Below, one piece after another: positions 1 to 12,567 of a stretch of 64,000 nt of DNA (the stretch's first letter is position 1; each line of letters begins with the position of its first letter). Origin of the DNA: Hirudinaria manillensis (Eukaryota; Annelida; Clitellata; Hirudinida; Hirudinidae); contig CM067527.1 in the NCBI GenBank assembly GCA_034509925.1, forward strand, positions 8,183,501 to 8,247,500, written 5' to 3'. Under the pieces are notes generated by a model that was given only the letters and a program-made list of their open reading frames with translations, was not told where the DNA came from and did not search any database. The position numbers and the translations under genes were made by a program.

Positions 1-1618
1 AGTCTTCCTCCTTTCGTCCTCTGCTGCCCTTTCAGCAGCCAATCGTTTCTCTTCGACTTCTCGTTGTTTCTTTCTTTTTTCCTAAAAATATTTTTAAATT
101 TTATATTCAAATATATGTTCAAATTTATATCAAAATTATTAATTATTAAAAAAAAATTGCGGTAGAAATTACATTCGAATTGATTGAACGGATTCAAAAT
201 TTAAAAAGTTAAACTGCTGCGCTTTTATTAATTTCTTAACTCGTGCTAAAAGCATGTCTTCACGTCATTTATAAGGACATGTCTTTCTTAATCTGAAAAT
301 ATTCGTTTGTTTAACATTAAAACCTGCCTAAAGGAACAGCTAGACATTGCATGGGAAAGGGTATCCATATGGACAGGTTGTCCCTTTGATCAGGCGTCTG
401 AATTAAACTACAGTAAAAATCGGTTCCTATAAAACGATCCTAAAGACAGGTTTTTACCATCTTCTTGGGTGCCCCAATTCAAAGGTTTTGCTATATTTCT
501 CATATCTCTGATATTCTCATATCTGTCTCAAGGCTATTCGTTGTCATGGATACGTTTTCACTCAACTTTTTGTAAATCTTAATACAATTGTTTCCGTCAA
601 ATAAATATGCGACTTGAAAGAAGTTTCTCATTAACTTATTCTTAATTAATTTAATATTTGATTTAATATTAACAAAACATTCAACGATGATAGAGTTCGA
701 ATGTACATGCCAATGCTACGATTAACAATAGAGATAGTGTTAGAGACAAAGGTTGATAATTGAACATTCATTTTTCTTTTTAAACATCTGCAAAGATAAA
801 AAATTCTTCACTTTATCTTTCTTTCTTGAATTAAATTCGGTAGTTTTTTTTTGTTTTTTTGTTTTAATAAATATTAAAATATTTTAATTAAGATTATTTA
901 ATGACATTTCGACTGACTAAATGGTTTAAATTTTCTATTATCCAAGACGTTTTACAAGTCATGCAAATAATATTTGCACCATTTGCGAACAAAATTTACA
1001 ATTGAAATTTGCCTGAAAATTGGTATTAAAAACGTTACAGTTTTATGATCATAAATTTTTCGATTTTCTTTTTTATTAATTTTTTAAGTAATTCGTTTAA
1101 ATGATACATGAGACAATTTGGAATCAAAAAACAAATCGAGAAGCGAGCATAACATAATCAAATAAACACTTTATGTAAATGTCAACATCTGTCGAACACA
1201 CGTTGTTTAATGTTACTTAAAATATTTACGTCTCGATTAACACTGTTTTATACCGTCATATAAAAATATGATGTAATCAAATAAACTAATTAATTAAATA
1301 ATTAATTAACGCAATATAGCGATGATGGAGATTATTATTATTATTAAACAACACTGTACTGATTACCAAGCATTGCAATTATTATTATTATTATTATTAT
1401 TATTTAACATTATATTAATTAATTAAATAATACTGTTTGATTTGTATTAACAAATTAATCGATAAAATACAAACGCTTCTCTTCCTGAGTTCTTCAATTT
1501 CCTCCTCCATTTTGTCCCTTTCCTGTCTGTTCAACTCCAACAATTCCTTTGCAGTGTCATCCAAGCCTGCTGAATCTGGTGCCTCTGCTCGTTTCTAACG
1601 ACGACGACGATGATGGAG

Positions 1619-1665
<47 letters not shown>

Positions 1666-2133
1666 AAGTTAATCGATTTAAAAATAATACTAAAAAGAAA
1701 TTGCTTCGTTTTAAAAACATTTGAAAAGTTGACACAAGACATCCAAGTAAATGTTTAACTTTACAAGTATACTTCTTATCGGAACATCAGAATGGCTATT
1801 TTTAAACTTGGAATTTCCAAATTAAGTGCACTGACAAACACCTGAAGCTATTTTGATTGCTCCATTTTAAGCGCTAAAAAAATTTATAGCTTTTTCTAGA
1901 AGATCAATCCACCTCCTTTAAATTATTATTATTATTATGTCATAATAATATTAGAAGCATCATGGTTTTTATTTTTAACACGCCACAATTTTTGCTACTC
2001 ATACGATTATGCTTGTTATAACTTATCGATTATTGTATATATATTATTATATTATAATTATATTATTATAAATATTATAAATTATGTAAAATAAAAAATA
2101 AATTCATAAAATAACTTTATTTATTTATTATTA

Positions 2134-2171
<38 letters not shown>

Positions 2172-3565
2172 GTTCGTTATTTGAATCAAGGTTGCTATTT
2201 TAAATGTTATTGTAAAATTAATTGACCCACTTAATTTACATAATTTATTCTAATGATGCATATTAATGAACAAAGAACATGTCGTAAATAAATAAATAAA
2301 TAAATAAATAAAACTCACTTTCGCTGGAGCAGGTTTCGATGGTTTGACAACCTCATGTTCGCTTCAATGTTTTTATTTCACATTTATTCACAATTATAAA
2401 CTATTTCAATTTTAATTCTAAATTTATGTTTATTTATTCATTGGTAGTATTTATTAAATTTATAATCCAGTAATTATAACACATAAGTAATTAAAATTAA
2501 ATTATACGTAAAAGTCGAGACATACTTTGTCTTGTTTGAATGATAACCTATCATTTGATACGATGCCAATCGATGAATTGTATACAACCTTAGTATGACT
2601 TTCATCATGTATATCTTTGTATATTCATACATCTATTATAACGCTAGAATTTCTTTTCTGTTTATTTTTGTATTTTCTGAGAAACATGTTTACTCAGTGA
2701 CGTCTCACCTTTCAGAATCGCTGCAAAATGTAAAAGAAAAATTATTCAAAAACAAATATTCGAAAGGTTTTAGAACAAGTTAAGAAATAAAATTAATTAC
2801 GATTTGTTCTTAATTCGTAAAATAATGTTTTAAAATCCGATGAAATCCTTTCCTGGAGATAGCATCTTTTCTATTTTGTTTGCAAAGAAGTTTGTCGACT
2901 TACAATCGTGTCAGGTGACCTTGACATTTAATCACTTTAAAATAACCTATTTATTACAATCTTTCACCATATCTTTCTAATGGTGATGGTGGTGGTGACG
3001 ACGACGACGATGATGATGACGAAAGTGATTTCACTCAGAGGAGCAAAGGAATGAATGCCCTATGAGTGGCATCAACTCTTCACTCCAAATGCAGAAATAT
3101 TACAAAAAATAATTTTAAAATAACAAACGGTGAAACAATCAATAAACGGATTACGTCCACAATGCTCGGGTTAATGCAGCTTTTTATGGACTCTTCGAAT
3201 ATCAATGTCACGTAAAGTTCAAGTGTGTACTCTTTTAAAAAAGAAAAAACACACCCCCATCTTCAATTTTAAAACGTATCAGTGAATAAAATGAATAAAC
3301 GCAAATATAAAAGAAATAATTTTAAAATAAAGTTGGATATTAGAAGCAAGAAACACGTTATTCAGAATAATTCAGAAATTCACCTGCGGTTTGATTCGTC
3401 GTCGGACATTTTTGAAGCAATTGAAGCGAATTTTCCGAAACTCGAGCGGGTCGAGAGAGTCAGACAAAGATAAACTTTTAAAGCTTAAAGGATGAATGCA
3501 GTTGCTTACCTACGCATCTCACTCGCTCGTTCCAATGCTCCAGCTGCCACATAAGTTTCATCGCT
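1..3565 (-). CDS. Charged coiled-coil protein, N-terminal part, possibly troponin T-like (partial)
   Basis: Four minus-strand exons join in phase: 3565-3510, 2361-2319, 1594-1475 and 81-1. The gene runs off the left edge. Donors are GTAAGC, GTGAGT and GTTTGT; acceptors end in CCAG, GAAG, TTAG and TTAG. The joined 100 residues start SDETYVAAGALERASEMR, pass through a short Pro/Lys linker (KPSKPAPAKK), then become a very charged helix with EEEIEELRKRS and EKRLAAERAAEDERRK. Invertebrate troponin T has a similar Glu/Arg/Lys helix after a short SDE start, so that family is my best guess, but no diagnostic tropomyosin-binding segment lies inside the window. The initiator codon was not located. The only ATG followed directly by GT between 3566 and 4100 on this strand is at 4048-4046, inside the X-box. 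The gene is divergent from DNAI1. Other coiled-coil families remain possible. Confidence 0.5.
1330..2311. repeat. Cluster of ATT and AAAT microsatellites
   Basis: Several (ATT)n tracts lie in the introns of the minus-strand gene: about 1330-1347, 1379-1405, 1619-1664 (the longest pure run, about 15 units) and 2126-2172. An (AAAT)n run follows at 2284-2311. The same motif recurs across the window and also serves as the tail and target of the LINE at 61.9-62.8 kb. Confidence 0.9.
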
Positions 3566-4041
3566 CTGGATAAATCAAATGTTTTGAATCCTAATTGTTT
3601 GCAGCCAGTGGTCAAAATATAAAAAAAAAACTAATTTTTTTCCAGAAAAATGCTTAAACTTGTAACTTTTTTGTCCATCATTTCTGTGACGCAAAGGACT
3701 TTTGCATGCACGTGGTGATTAAACATTGTTCAGCCGAAATGCAACTCTCCGAATGTGTGGCAAGTTGCAAGTTGCACACCTGCTCTTTCTAAGTCGACAT
3801 TGTTCCCAAAACAATTTGCTCTGAGCGTTTTTCTTTTCACTGTTTTTCACCACCTCCTAATGAGTTTGTCAGGTTCCTTCTCACTCGATTATCGGACTGA
3901 AGATATGCGACCTACATTTTCTTTTTTAGGAGAATGCAACCTTATAGAGTTAAAAATTATAATTTAACAACTTTTGAAATAAATTAATGATTGGAATTGG
4001 TGAAATAAAATATTTTCCTAAAAGCGCAAGTTTTTGTTTCG

Positions 4042-4055
4042 GTTACCATGGCAAT
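4042..4055. promoter_or_regulatory. Near-consensus X-box (RFX binding site)
   Basis: The 14-mer GTTACCATGGCAAT (ATTGCCATGGTAAC on the other strand) matches the palindromic X-box GTTGCCATGGCAAC at all but two positions. RFX factors bind this motif in promoters of ciliary genes. It lies about 370 bp upstream of the first firm DNAI1 exon and about 480 bp from the nearest exon of the divergent minus-strand gene. Position and match are seen; function is inferred. Confidence 0.65.
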
Positions 4056-4408
4056 AAATTCGTCTCTAACGATGAAAGCAGGTTCTGGTTTACTTCGATA
4101 AACAAGTTTATGGCTGTTGTAAAGCAGCGTTTTTTCAGTTGCAAATCATGAAATCTTATACGAAATTGGTCTGTTTTTTATATTGTGGATCCGTTTTTAC
4201 ATACTTCAAAGTGTTTTGATTTAATTTAAAGCATTGTTTGCACCCGACCTACTCATTTTCTTGATTAGCTGCGTGAGCGAAAAAGTATTTTAAAAAAAGA
4301 ATAATTTTTGACGAGTTCTTTATTAAAGCCGTACTTTTCTAAAATTTGAAACATTCTTCAGTTTAAAATGTTCTTCCAAAACAGACCGATGCTTCGAGCG
4401 TATCTCAG

Positions 4409-6011
4409 ATTTCGAGACCAAGGTTCAAAGGAAAGGGCAAAAGAGTAAGAAGGAATTCGTTGAAAATATTTTACGAGTTCGCGTCATTCTCATTCAATTT
4501 CTGCAGGAATCCGACAATGGAACATACATAGAGCAGGAAGACGACGTATGACTTCATGAGAACAATGATATGATTTTGTTATTTTGAATATCTTTAATTA
4601 CATTGAGTAAATCTTCCGTTGATTGAAGTGATTAATAATTTTTGCCAGTATTCTCGACTCATCCTGAAGCCACCCGATCAACTGCAGTTGACTGAACAGG
4701 TAGAAATTCTGATTAATTTCACAGCTTTGCTGAATCTTTGACATAATTTAATTTTAATATTTGATCTTTTATTTTCTGAAATTTAATATAAAATTAAGGA
4801 GCTGAAAGAAGAATTCACAAGAATTCTAACTGCTGACAATCCAAGAGCACCAAAGAACCTTGTCATATTTGACCACAAGGTCATTTGCCAAAAGCATTTC
4901 ATTATTCATTGATTGCTACATTTTTTCAATTCCCAATATTATTATTATAATTATTATTACTATTATTTGTCACCAAGTCTGCATAATTACAACAACTCAA
5001 CTTTCAACACGAACATACGTTCATTGCAGACAGGGGGCTTCTTACCTTCTGCGAGTTCGAGCCACATCGCCGTTCACTTTTCCTGTGAAGGAAACAAAAT
5101 CCACGTCGATTCTGAGGAGGCAAAGAGACAAATTCAACTCAGACCTGGTTTTAAATTTTGTGTTCTAATTCTTCACGTTAATTTCGTTAATGAATAATTA
5201 CTATAAATAATTAACACAACTAATTAATATTGATTAGTAATTAATTAGCATTATTTGTCGTATGCAAATTGATTTTTCGTGATCGTCGATTCACCAGTTG
5301 AGGTTTCGTCGCCGTCGACGACCGAGAAACGGGTTGTGTCGGATGATGAGGAGGAGGAGGAAGAGGATGGAAAGACTGAAGGGGTGAAGAAAAAACCAGT
5401 GGAAGAGGTTTTTATGGATGTTCTTTAATTTTTTTATTATAATTTTTTATTTTTTATTGACATTTTTATTATAATCATAATATATATTATTATTATAATT
5501 TATGTTGTTGTTGTTGTTGCCATGAATCCCCCTTCAACAAATGTTGTTGATGATTGAAAATACAAAATATTTGTACAAAATTATAAGCAGTGACTCCTTT
5601 GCAGATTAGAAATGAAAGATTTAAAAATTGTTGAGCAAAAGATCTTATCAAGATAACTTACAAAGTTGTTTTAGCAAGGAATTCCAATAATTTTTTCATT
5701 TATTATTATCATCATCATTATTTTTTATTATTATTATTTATTATTTTTATTGTTATTATTACTTTTTTTTTATGAGTTTTATAATTTTTGTTTTATTTTT
5801 AAATGAAATTTATTTTCTCAAATTAATTGTTGACATTTGAAAGCCTCAAAATGCAGTAAAACAAAAGAAGAAACTGACGAATCAGTTCAACTTCACAGAG
5901 AGAGGAACACAAACGTACAACAACCCTCCCAGGGTTGAAACTTATTTCAGTTAATCAATTGCAGTTAATTATTAAATGAACAGTTGATTGACTGATTGAG
6001 TGATTGATTGA

Positions 6012-6106
<95 letters not shown>

Positions 6107-9100
6107 TCTAATCAATTGTGTGATAAATCAGGACAAGACCACGTTTACTGAACCACCTCCGACAGTGGATTTTGACGGAAGCGTGACTCAATGGAGCATC
6201 CACGATGCTTATCAACAGGATTTCGAGAGGAATGTGAGATCCAAATTATCTTTCGATCGAGTTTTAAAATTATTTTATTTATTACCTTTTAAGGCAATTA
6301 TTAAATTATTAAAGATTAATTTCTGAACGCTAAAAATAAAAAGCGCTAAAAAACGATGCTCGTTGAAATATTTATTCGCAAATTAATTTATTCGCGGTTA
6401 CGCTCCGAGCAAGGACCGACCAATTAAGATGCAACCCGCACGGAATCAACAGGTGCTAATGCGTACCTGACGAGCGAAAGATTGTCGATTGAAGAAATAA
6501 ATCCCTTTCATTTCAGCATGGAAAGGACAAGAAGCAAGGGAAGGAAGTAGGAGGAATAAAGCAGGAATTGCCTGAGGTTATTTCAGTACATTGTTGCAAC
6601 TTGTTTCAAGCTTTAAAATTACAGTTATCAAAATTAAATGCTATTGAAACTATTGGTTTACGAGAATTGTTTTAGTCGCAATTATTGATAATTTAGCCGA
6701 TAATTTGAGTATGATTATTATTTAATGTTTATAATTCTTTAATTAATCGTGAAATCATCATCCACTCTGCAGATCTCAGCAAAACATTGCAGTTTAAAAT
6801 CTGCCAAAATCATTGAAAGGATGGTGTGCCAAAACATGTTTGATGAAATTGCCATGGGTGAGTATCAAGATGATGATGATGATGATGATGATGACGATGA
6901 CAAAGATACTTGGGTGGTTTTGATCCAAATATTATTAATTCATCTATCTGGCTGTTTTGATGATGATGATGATGATAATCTTTTTATGCAATAAGTAATA
7001 AATAAATAAATTATAATCATCTGGTTCTCTGCTTGTTTTTAATCTTTTCTAATCAAAAGCCAATGAGGCTTTTTTGAGAGAGAATTCTTTGAGCTTCAAA
7101 CGATCAAATTTTCTACAATTTTTTTTATGATTCAAACTCGGATGCATTTACAAAACATTTTTTAACAAACACCCTTTTGAAGCATAAATAATCAATCATC
7201 CAATAATTTGTATGGCTAATTATTATTAATTATTACATGACGTGGTCGTTGAATATAAAATTTCATTTAGATTTAATAATTTATGGCTAATTATTATTAA
7301 TTATTACATGACGTGGTCGTTGAATATTAAATTTCATTTAGATTTTAAATACTACGAGGACCTGTCAGACGAGTTCAGAGAACCGAAGGGGACGTTGTTG
7401 CCTTTGTGGTCCTTCAAGTATGGGTTCAAGTCTCGTCTCAGGTCCGAAGATTTGAAGAATTTGTGCATCACTGGCATCTGTTGGAGCAAACTTCACTTTG
7501 ATCTTTTTGCAGCCTCTTTCGGATCATGTGTGCAGTTATTTTCATTATTATGTTATTTAATTAATTCTTTACAAGATGTTGATTTTTAAAACTAAAACCT
7601 CTAAAGTTTATTATATTTATATACTAAAAATAAAAGCCAGTAATTTGATTTTAAATGATTTTAATTATAAAATTTTGTTTAAAAGTTAATCATTAGACAT
7701 AAAATCGTTAAACTTTTCAGATGACTTTGAAAAGCAGGGACGCGGTGCTCTTTTGTATTACTCCCTTAAGAACCCCTCCTACCCCGAGCACGTGTTCCTC
7801 ACCCCATGCGGGGCCACGTGCCTGGACCTCCACCCGAAACACCCCCACCTCGCCGTCGTGGGACTCCACGACGGAAACGTGGCCGTCTTCGATGTCATCA
7901 GAAACACTCATTCCCCTGTTTTTATCAGCAACGCAACAACTGGCAAGCATCTGGACATCGTCTGGCAGGTCATAGATTTTTTAAATAAAATCTGTTTAAC
8001 TCTTATTATTCTTGATATTTTAATTAATTATTATTATTATTAATTATTATTATTTATTAGTGTTTATGTCAATTGAATGTATTTATGAAATTATTTGCAA
8101 TTTTAAATCCTTCCGATGTTTCGTCGCATCAGGTAAAATGGCAGGATGAAGATGGCGACTTCAAATTCTTCTCGATATCGGGAGATGGACAAGTCTTGTG
8201 TTGGACGATATTGAAGGTGTCAATATAATTTCCTTTGGAATATTAAGTTATTATAATTTTAATGCCACTTCAGATTTTTTTATTTTCTTTGCAAACTAAA
8301 TTTTCAGAATGAATTGATCAGCAGACTTGTGATCGAGTTGTCTCTGACCAAACCAGACATCCTTAATAATCAGCTTGATACTCTTCCTGTCCCCCTAAAT
8401 GGTGATATAATTGAAATAATTTTTAATTATTTAATCATAAAAGTTGTGACAGAAGTAAATTATTAGTTATTATGCATAATTTCAGCATCTGGGACGACCT
8501 TTGACTTCCACCCTTCTGACGATCAGTTGTACATTGTGGGTACGGAGGAAGGAATGGTACATTTGTGTGCAAAGAATCAAACCAGTAGGTACCTCGGCTC
8601 GTACGATGCCCACTCCGGTCCGGTGCACAAAGCCGTGTGGAATCATTACCACCCTGCCGTTTTCATGACCTGCAGCTACGATTGGACGATCAAGATCTGG
8701 GACAGGTCGATAAACGGAAGGTCGCTACAAATTTTTAACTTCGACGTGAAGATTTTTAATTGCACTGTTTAAATGGACGTCGGGGTTTTTCCAGGTTTCC
8801 GTTGCTGGTCTTTGATCTCGGACATCCCGTGTCGGACGTGGAATGGTCGCCTTATTCCTCCACCGTCTTTGCTGCCGTCACCATCGACGGGAAGGTTGTG
8901 GTTCCGTGCTCCTTAAACGAAGATTTCTCATTAAATAAAAATTCCCTTTTAAGTAAAATTGTTAAATAATAAATTTAATTAACGACCTCTTAAACAATCA
9001 GGTGCACGTGTTCGACTTAAATGTCAACAAATATGAAAGTCTGTGCGAGCAACAAATCGGCAAAAGGAAGAAGTCGAAACTGACGCACGTGTCGTTCAAT

Positions 9101-9983
9101 CCAAAACAACCCGTCATCCTTGTTGGAAACGATAGGTTTGCAATGGGGAAGCTTGTTATTTGAGAAAATAATTTGCCTAATTAAATTAAATTAAATCATT
9201 AATTGCATCATTAATTAAATTATTATATTTATCTCAATAACCTTTTAATTTATAATTATTTATATTTTATTTTAAAGAATTTCCTCATTCCAACAAAAAG
9301 AAAAGTTATTGAAGCATTTGTTCCATGAATAATAAATTTTTATGAATAATATTTATTTTTATTTTAATAATCATGATTCTACTTTTTCAGAGGTGCAGTC
9401 AAGTCACTCAAACTTTCACCAAATTTAAGGAAAATGCCAAAGGTGTTATTAAAAATCAAATATTTAATTTGAATTGAGAGTTGATAATGATACCGTTTCA
9501 AGTCCAAAAGTTGAATATTTTTATATATCAGATTATTTACTTAATAATCCACCTTTAACATGTATTTATTTATTTAGTGAACACTAAACGCGAATTCTGC
9601 TCTGAACTTTCTACTCATTTTTAGATCTTCCTATCTTTTCCTTGATAAGATTTGTCGGTGCTTTCTCCCACCTACATCAAAAAAAAATGTCGAAATTCCT
9701 TTGAGTTTAAGTTGTGTTACCTATTTATCTCATGCAAGTCTTATTAAGACATTGACCAACAACATCAGCAACAATAACACCAACAACATCATCAGCAACA
9801 ACAACAGATTTTATATCACTTGACAATTTGAAACAGGAGAAGAAGAATCAGGAACAACTGAAGGAGGAGGACAAAGACAACAACAGGCGACAAAATGAAG
9901 TGGAAAAAATGGAAAAAATTCTCGCCATGGTGCGACCATCGCCACCCGATCGCGTTTCCAAGGGCGCCAGGATTGGTTCTTGA
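4409..9983 (+). CDS. DNAI1: Axonemal outer-arm dynein intermediate chain 1
   Basis: This orthologue of DNAI1 (IC78-like) is a WD-repeat intermediate chain that anchors outer dynein arms on ciliary doublets. Exons: 4409-4444, 4507-4545, 4649-4699, 4799-4879, 5030-5147, 5298-5407, 5868-5933 (start could be 5857), 6132-6233, 6517-6576, 6773-6857, 7342-7527, 7721-7968, 8133-8216, 8308-8401, 8486-8705, 8795-8894, 9002-9135, 9391-9442 and 9837-9983. They give about 670 residues plus a missing first exon; ATG 4148 with donor GTCTGT is one candidate. Diagnostic segments are ELKEEFTRILTADNPRAP, LTNQFNF, GTLLPLW, the WD stretches SYDWTIKIWD and EWSPYSSTVFAAVT, and the near-terminal LSPNLRKMPK. A TQT-type LC8-binding motif (RGTQT) precedes YNNPPR. 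The C-terminus is a charged helix ending GARIGS. A polyadenylation signal lies at 10029-10034. Family length is about 700 residues, so the model is nearly complete. Confidence 0.95.
6010..6106. repeat. (GATT)n microsatellite in a DNAI1 intron
   Basis: An almost uninterrupted GATT/TTGA tetranucleotide run of more than 20 units lies just upstream of the acceptor of the exon at 6132. It reads TTGATTGATTGATT throughout. Confidence 0.95.
7211..7352 (+). repeat. 71-bp tandem duplication that copies a splice acceptor
   Basis: Two nearly identical copies start at 7211 and 7282, each containing TACATGACGTGGTCGTTGAA and ending in TTTCATTTAGATTT. The downstream copy supplies the real acceptor (AG at 7340-7341) of the exon at 7342. 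The upstream copy has the same AG at 7269-7270, followed by a TAA six codons later in the spliced frame. The copies differ at only one or two positions, so the duplication looks recent. Confidence 0.9.
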
Positions 9984-10483
9984 TGGAAAAATATTTCATG
10001 GAATGTTTTAATTATTAATGGATTTTTAAATAAATCATTGAAAGTTGTTTTGAGATCAGGTTTGGGCGGGAAGTGAGTTACGGCATCAACAAGTGCATTG
10101 AGATTTCATATCGCTTGGAAGATGGTGATGATGATGATACTGGGGCGGAGGAGGATGGCGATGATGATGACGATGGTGATGGTGTCAAGGACGAGTAGGC
10201 AGCGCTATAAATTGTTTGATATTCGACCAAGTTCTTGTGGCATTCTGGCTCGAATATTTTCGATTAATATATAATAATATATTGGCTTATTATTAGAATC
10301 TGCATGCAAGTAAACATTTTTGGCTGGAATGTCGGCGTAGAACACGTATGGAAATTGCGAATTTCTGCAATGGTTGCTTTCAACTTTTAAAAAAAATAGA
10401 AAACAAAGTTAAATTATTTCGTAAGTCTGCCTTGTCGCTGTGAATCAGGTTTTAACTGCATGTCCTCCTATCTTTAATGATGT

Positions 10484-10514
<31 letters not shown>

Positions 10515-12300
10515 TCAGATTATTAAAGTGGCGTATGTCCGGTGGACTTCAAGGCCACTGAGGGGGATGAGGGTGACTTTAATGGTGTAAATTATTTAAA
10601 TGGAAGACGTTATCAAGTTTTTAGAACTTGAATGATTTTATCCTGTGTTTTCATTATTATCGATATTAAGATAAGTTTATTTTCTATCTGAATCTTTATA
10701 AAAAACTGGATCACATTCTACACAATTCTGATGAAACGATTGTGCATTTGAATCCTTACAAATTTCACAAGAAAACCATCTCAATTGTTATGGTAAAGTT
10801 AAATTTAAATGACACAATTATGATGTAAAATATAATTCAGCTGATTGTAAGCAATCCAAACAAAATAAACATTAATAAAAAGATGCGAAAACTTAAGGAA
10901 AACTTATTATACTGCACATGGTACTCTCCATCCCTGGAAATCAAGGATGATGTGCTCGGACTATCGCGCTGTGTTAAATCGACTTTTGAAATGTGATGGA
11001 CATTTATATACTCATTTATTTATTTATTTATTTTATTTCAACAAATTTAAGGGCCATCCAATGACCCTTGACACAAACTTGTTCAACAAGTATACCATGA
11101 TTATCACCATAATCGGTAAGAAAATATAGAGTATCAGCGATACAGATATCGTGATAAGTTATAAGGATACGAAATAATGAGATTAAAAAATCATTTGTTA
11201 AAGAGACGATTGTTGAAGTCGCTTGAAGAAAGGCAGGATTTAGAACGAGATGATGTTGACCTATTTGTTGTAAAATGTTGATGAGCTAATGATATCGGGT
11301 AAGAAGTTCTAGGATTTGATGACACGTTTATTGAAGAAGTGTTGCACGTGACTGGTGACGTGAGCAAATGGGTTGACCACGGGTCAGGGGCTGTTAGGGA
11401 CATCAAAAGGATGGGGATGGTGCAAAGAGTAAGACCTCCAACTGTTTTTCTGAAGCAGAGGCATAAATCATTCTCATCTTCTAACGTAAGGCCGTCTGAG
11501 GCTGTGTTCTGAAACCTGAGATGGCTCAAAGTGAAGTACTTTGGTTATAAACTGCTTGTTATTATCTGGGTTCCAGATTGTGGAACAATGTTCAAGGATT
11601 GGACGAACATAGGTTATAAAAAATAATAATGTATTCATTTAATGTAAAAATTTATAAAGAACATAAATTATATGAATTATTCATTTATTCATAAAAAGGC
11701 TGACCACAATAAAACTAGGCGATTAAATAGGATCGGCGCTTTTTTATAACGAAAATTATGTTAAGTATAGACGCGTTATAATTCATCATATGTTAACATT
11801 CATTGCATGTTAAATATTCATAAATTAATTTATAAAATTATAAAAATAATATTATAATAATAAAAATAAAATTATAATAACAATATAATTTTGAAGATTT
11901 TGAAGACACGAAATATAAAGGTGTAAATAATTATAAATTAAGATCAACGACTTGTTCTCAAAAACAATAGATTCTTATATTATTAACTTATTATTATAAC
12001 TTAATATAATTAAAACTGAAAATAAAATTCATATTAATATCATTATTATTATTATTATTTAACAAATGAAATTTCTTTAAAATTAATTAAAAGTGACAAA
12101 ATTCATTTCTCAACAAAAGGGTGTCTAAAAAAGAGAGTTAAAGCACTACTTACGAAGATGGCTGACAAATGACCAGCAAAGACAGCTTCTCTTTTAACCA
12201 TTTATTTTTAAAATAACTTTTTATAAACAGCTGCTTGTATTGCTTTCACTTGATTGTATTTTTTCTACTTAACCTAAGCAAATTTCTGAAGAGTAACTAC

Positions 12301-12567
12301 TCATACTTTTATGCAGTACTTTTTGTAACTTAAAACTTTAATTTCATAAAAACTACTATAACACTCTACATTACAAGACGCGAACGTCAAATTTTGGATT
12401 CCTTTCTCAGCCTTCAGCAATTCCAATATCGGTGATACGCCTATTGATTTAGGTTTAACATTTTTTGCAATTTCAGAAGCTATTATAACGTGATTCATCG
12501 AAAAGGCTGAAATGTTAATGATTTTCAGTCTCCAAGCGATAAAATTCAGAATATTCAAAGGTCCCAT
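12301..12567 (-). CDS. Unidentified 88-residue open reading frame
   Basis: An ATG-initiated 88-codon frame lies on the minus strand. Its composition looks more protein-like than most of the surrounding AT-rich DNA, for example ASEIAKNVKPKSIGVSPILE and a Cys-containing FASCNVECYSSFYEI stretch. No signal peptide or membrane segment is evident. I do not recognise a family; the alternating Leu/Ile/Asn pattern is weakly reminiscent of leucine-rich repeats. It could be one exon of a longer gene, a transposon remnant or a chance frame. Confidence 0.25.
   Translation of the reverse strand: MGPLNILNFIAWRLKIINISAFSMNHVIIASEIAKNVKPKSIGVSPILELLKAEKGIQNLTFASCNVECYSSFYEIKVLSYKKYCIKV

Noticed and set aside
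5990-6110. CRISPR-like or satellite array
   Set aside because: The tract is a plain GATT microsatellite without spacers.
10061-10198. Acidic 3' exon of DNAI1
   Set aside because: The frame needs two bases from the preceding exon, but every GT in the last DNAI1 exon is in phase 0 or 1, and the protein already ends naturally at 9983.
11191-11529. 112-codon minus-strand protein
   Set aside because: There is no ATG at the start, no family match, and the composition (Ser/Thr-rich without structure) fits a chance frame or repeat UTR.
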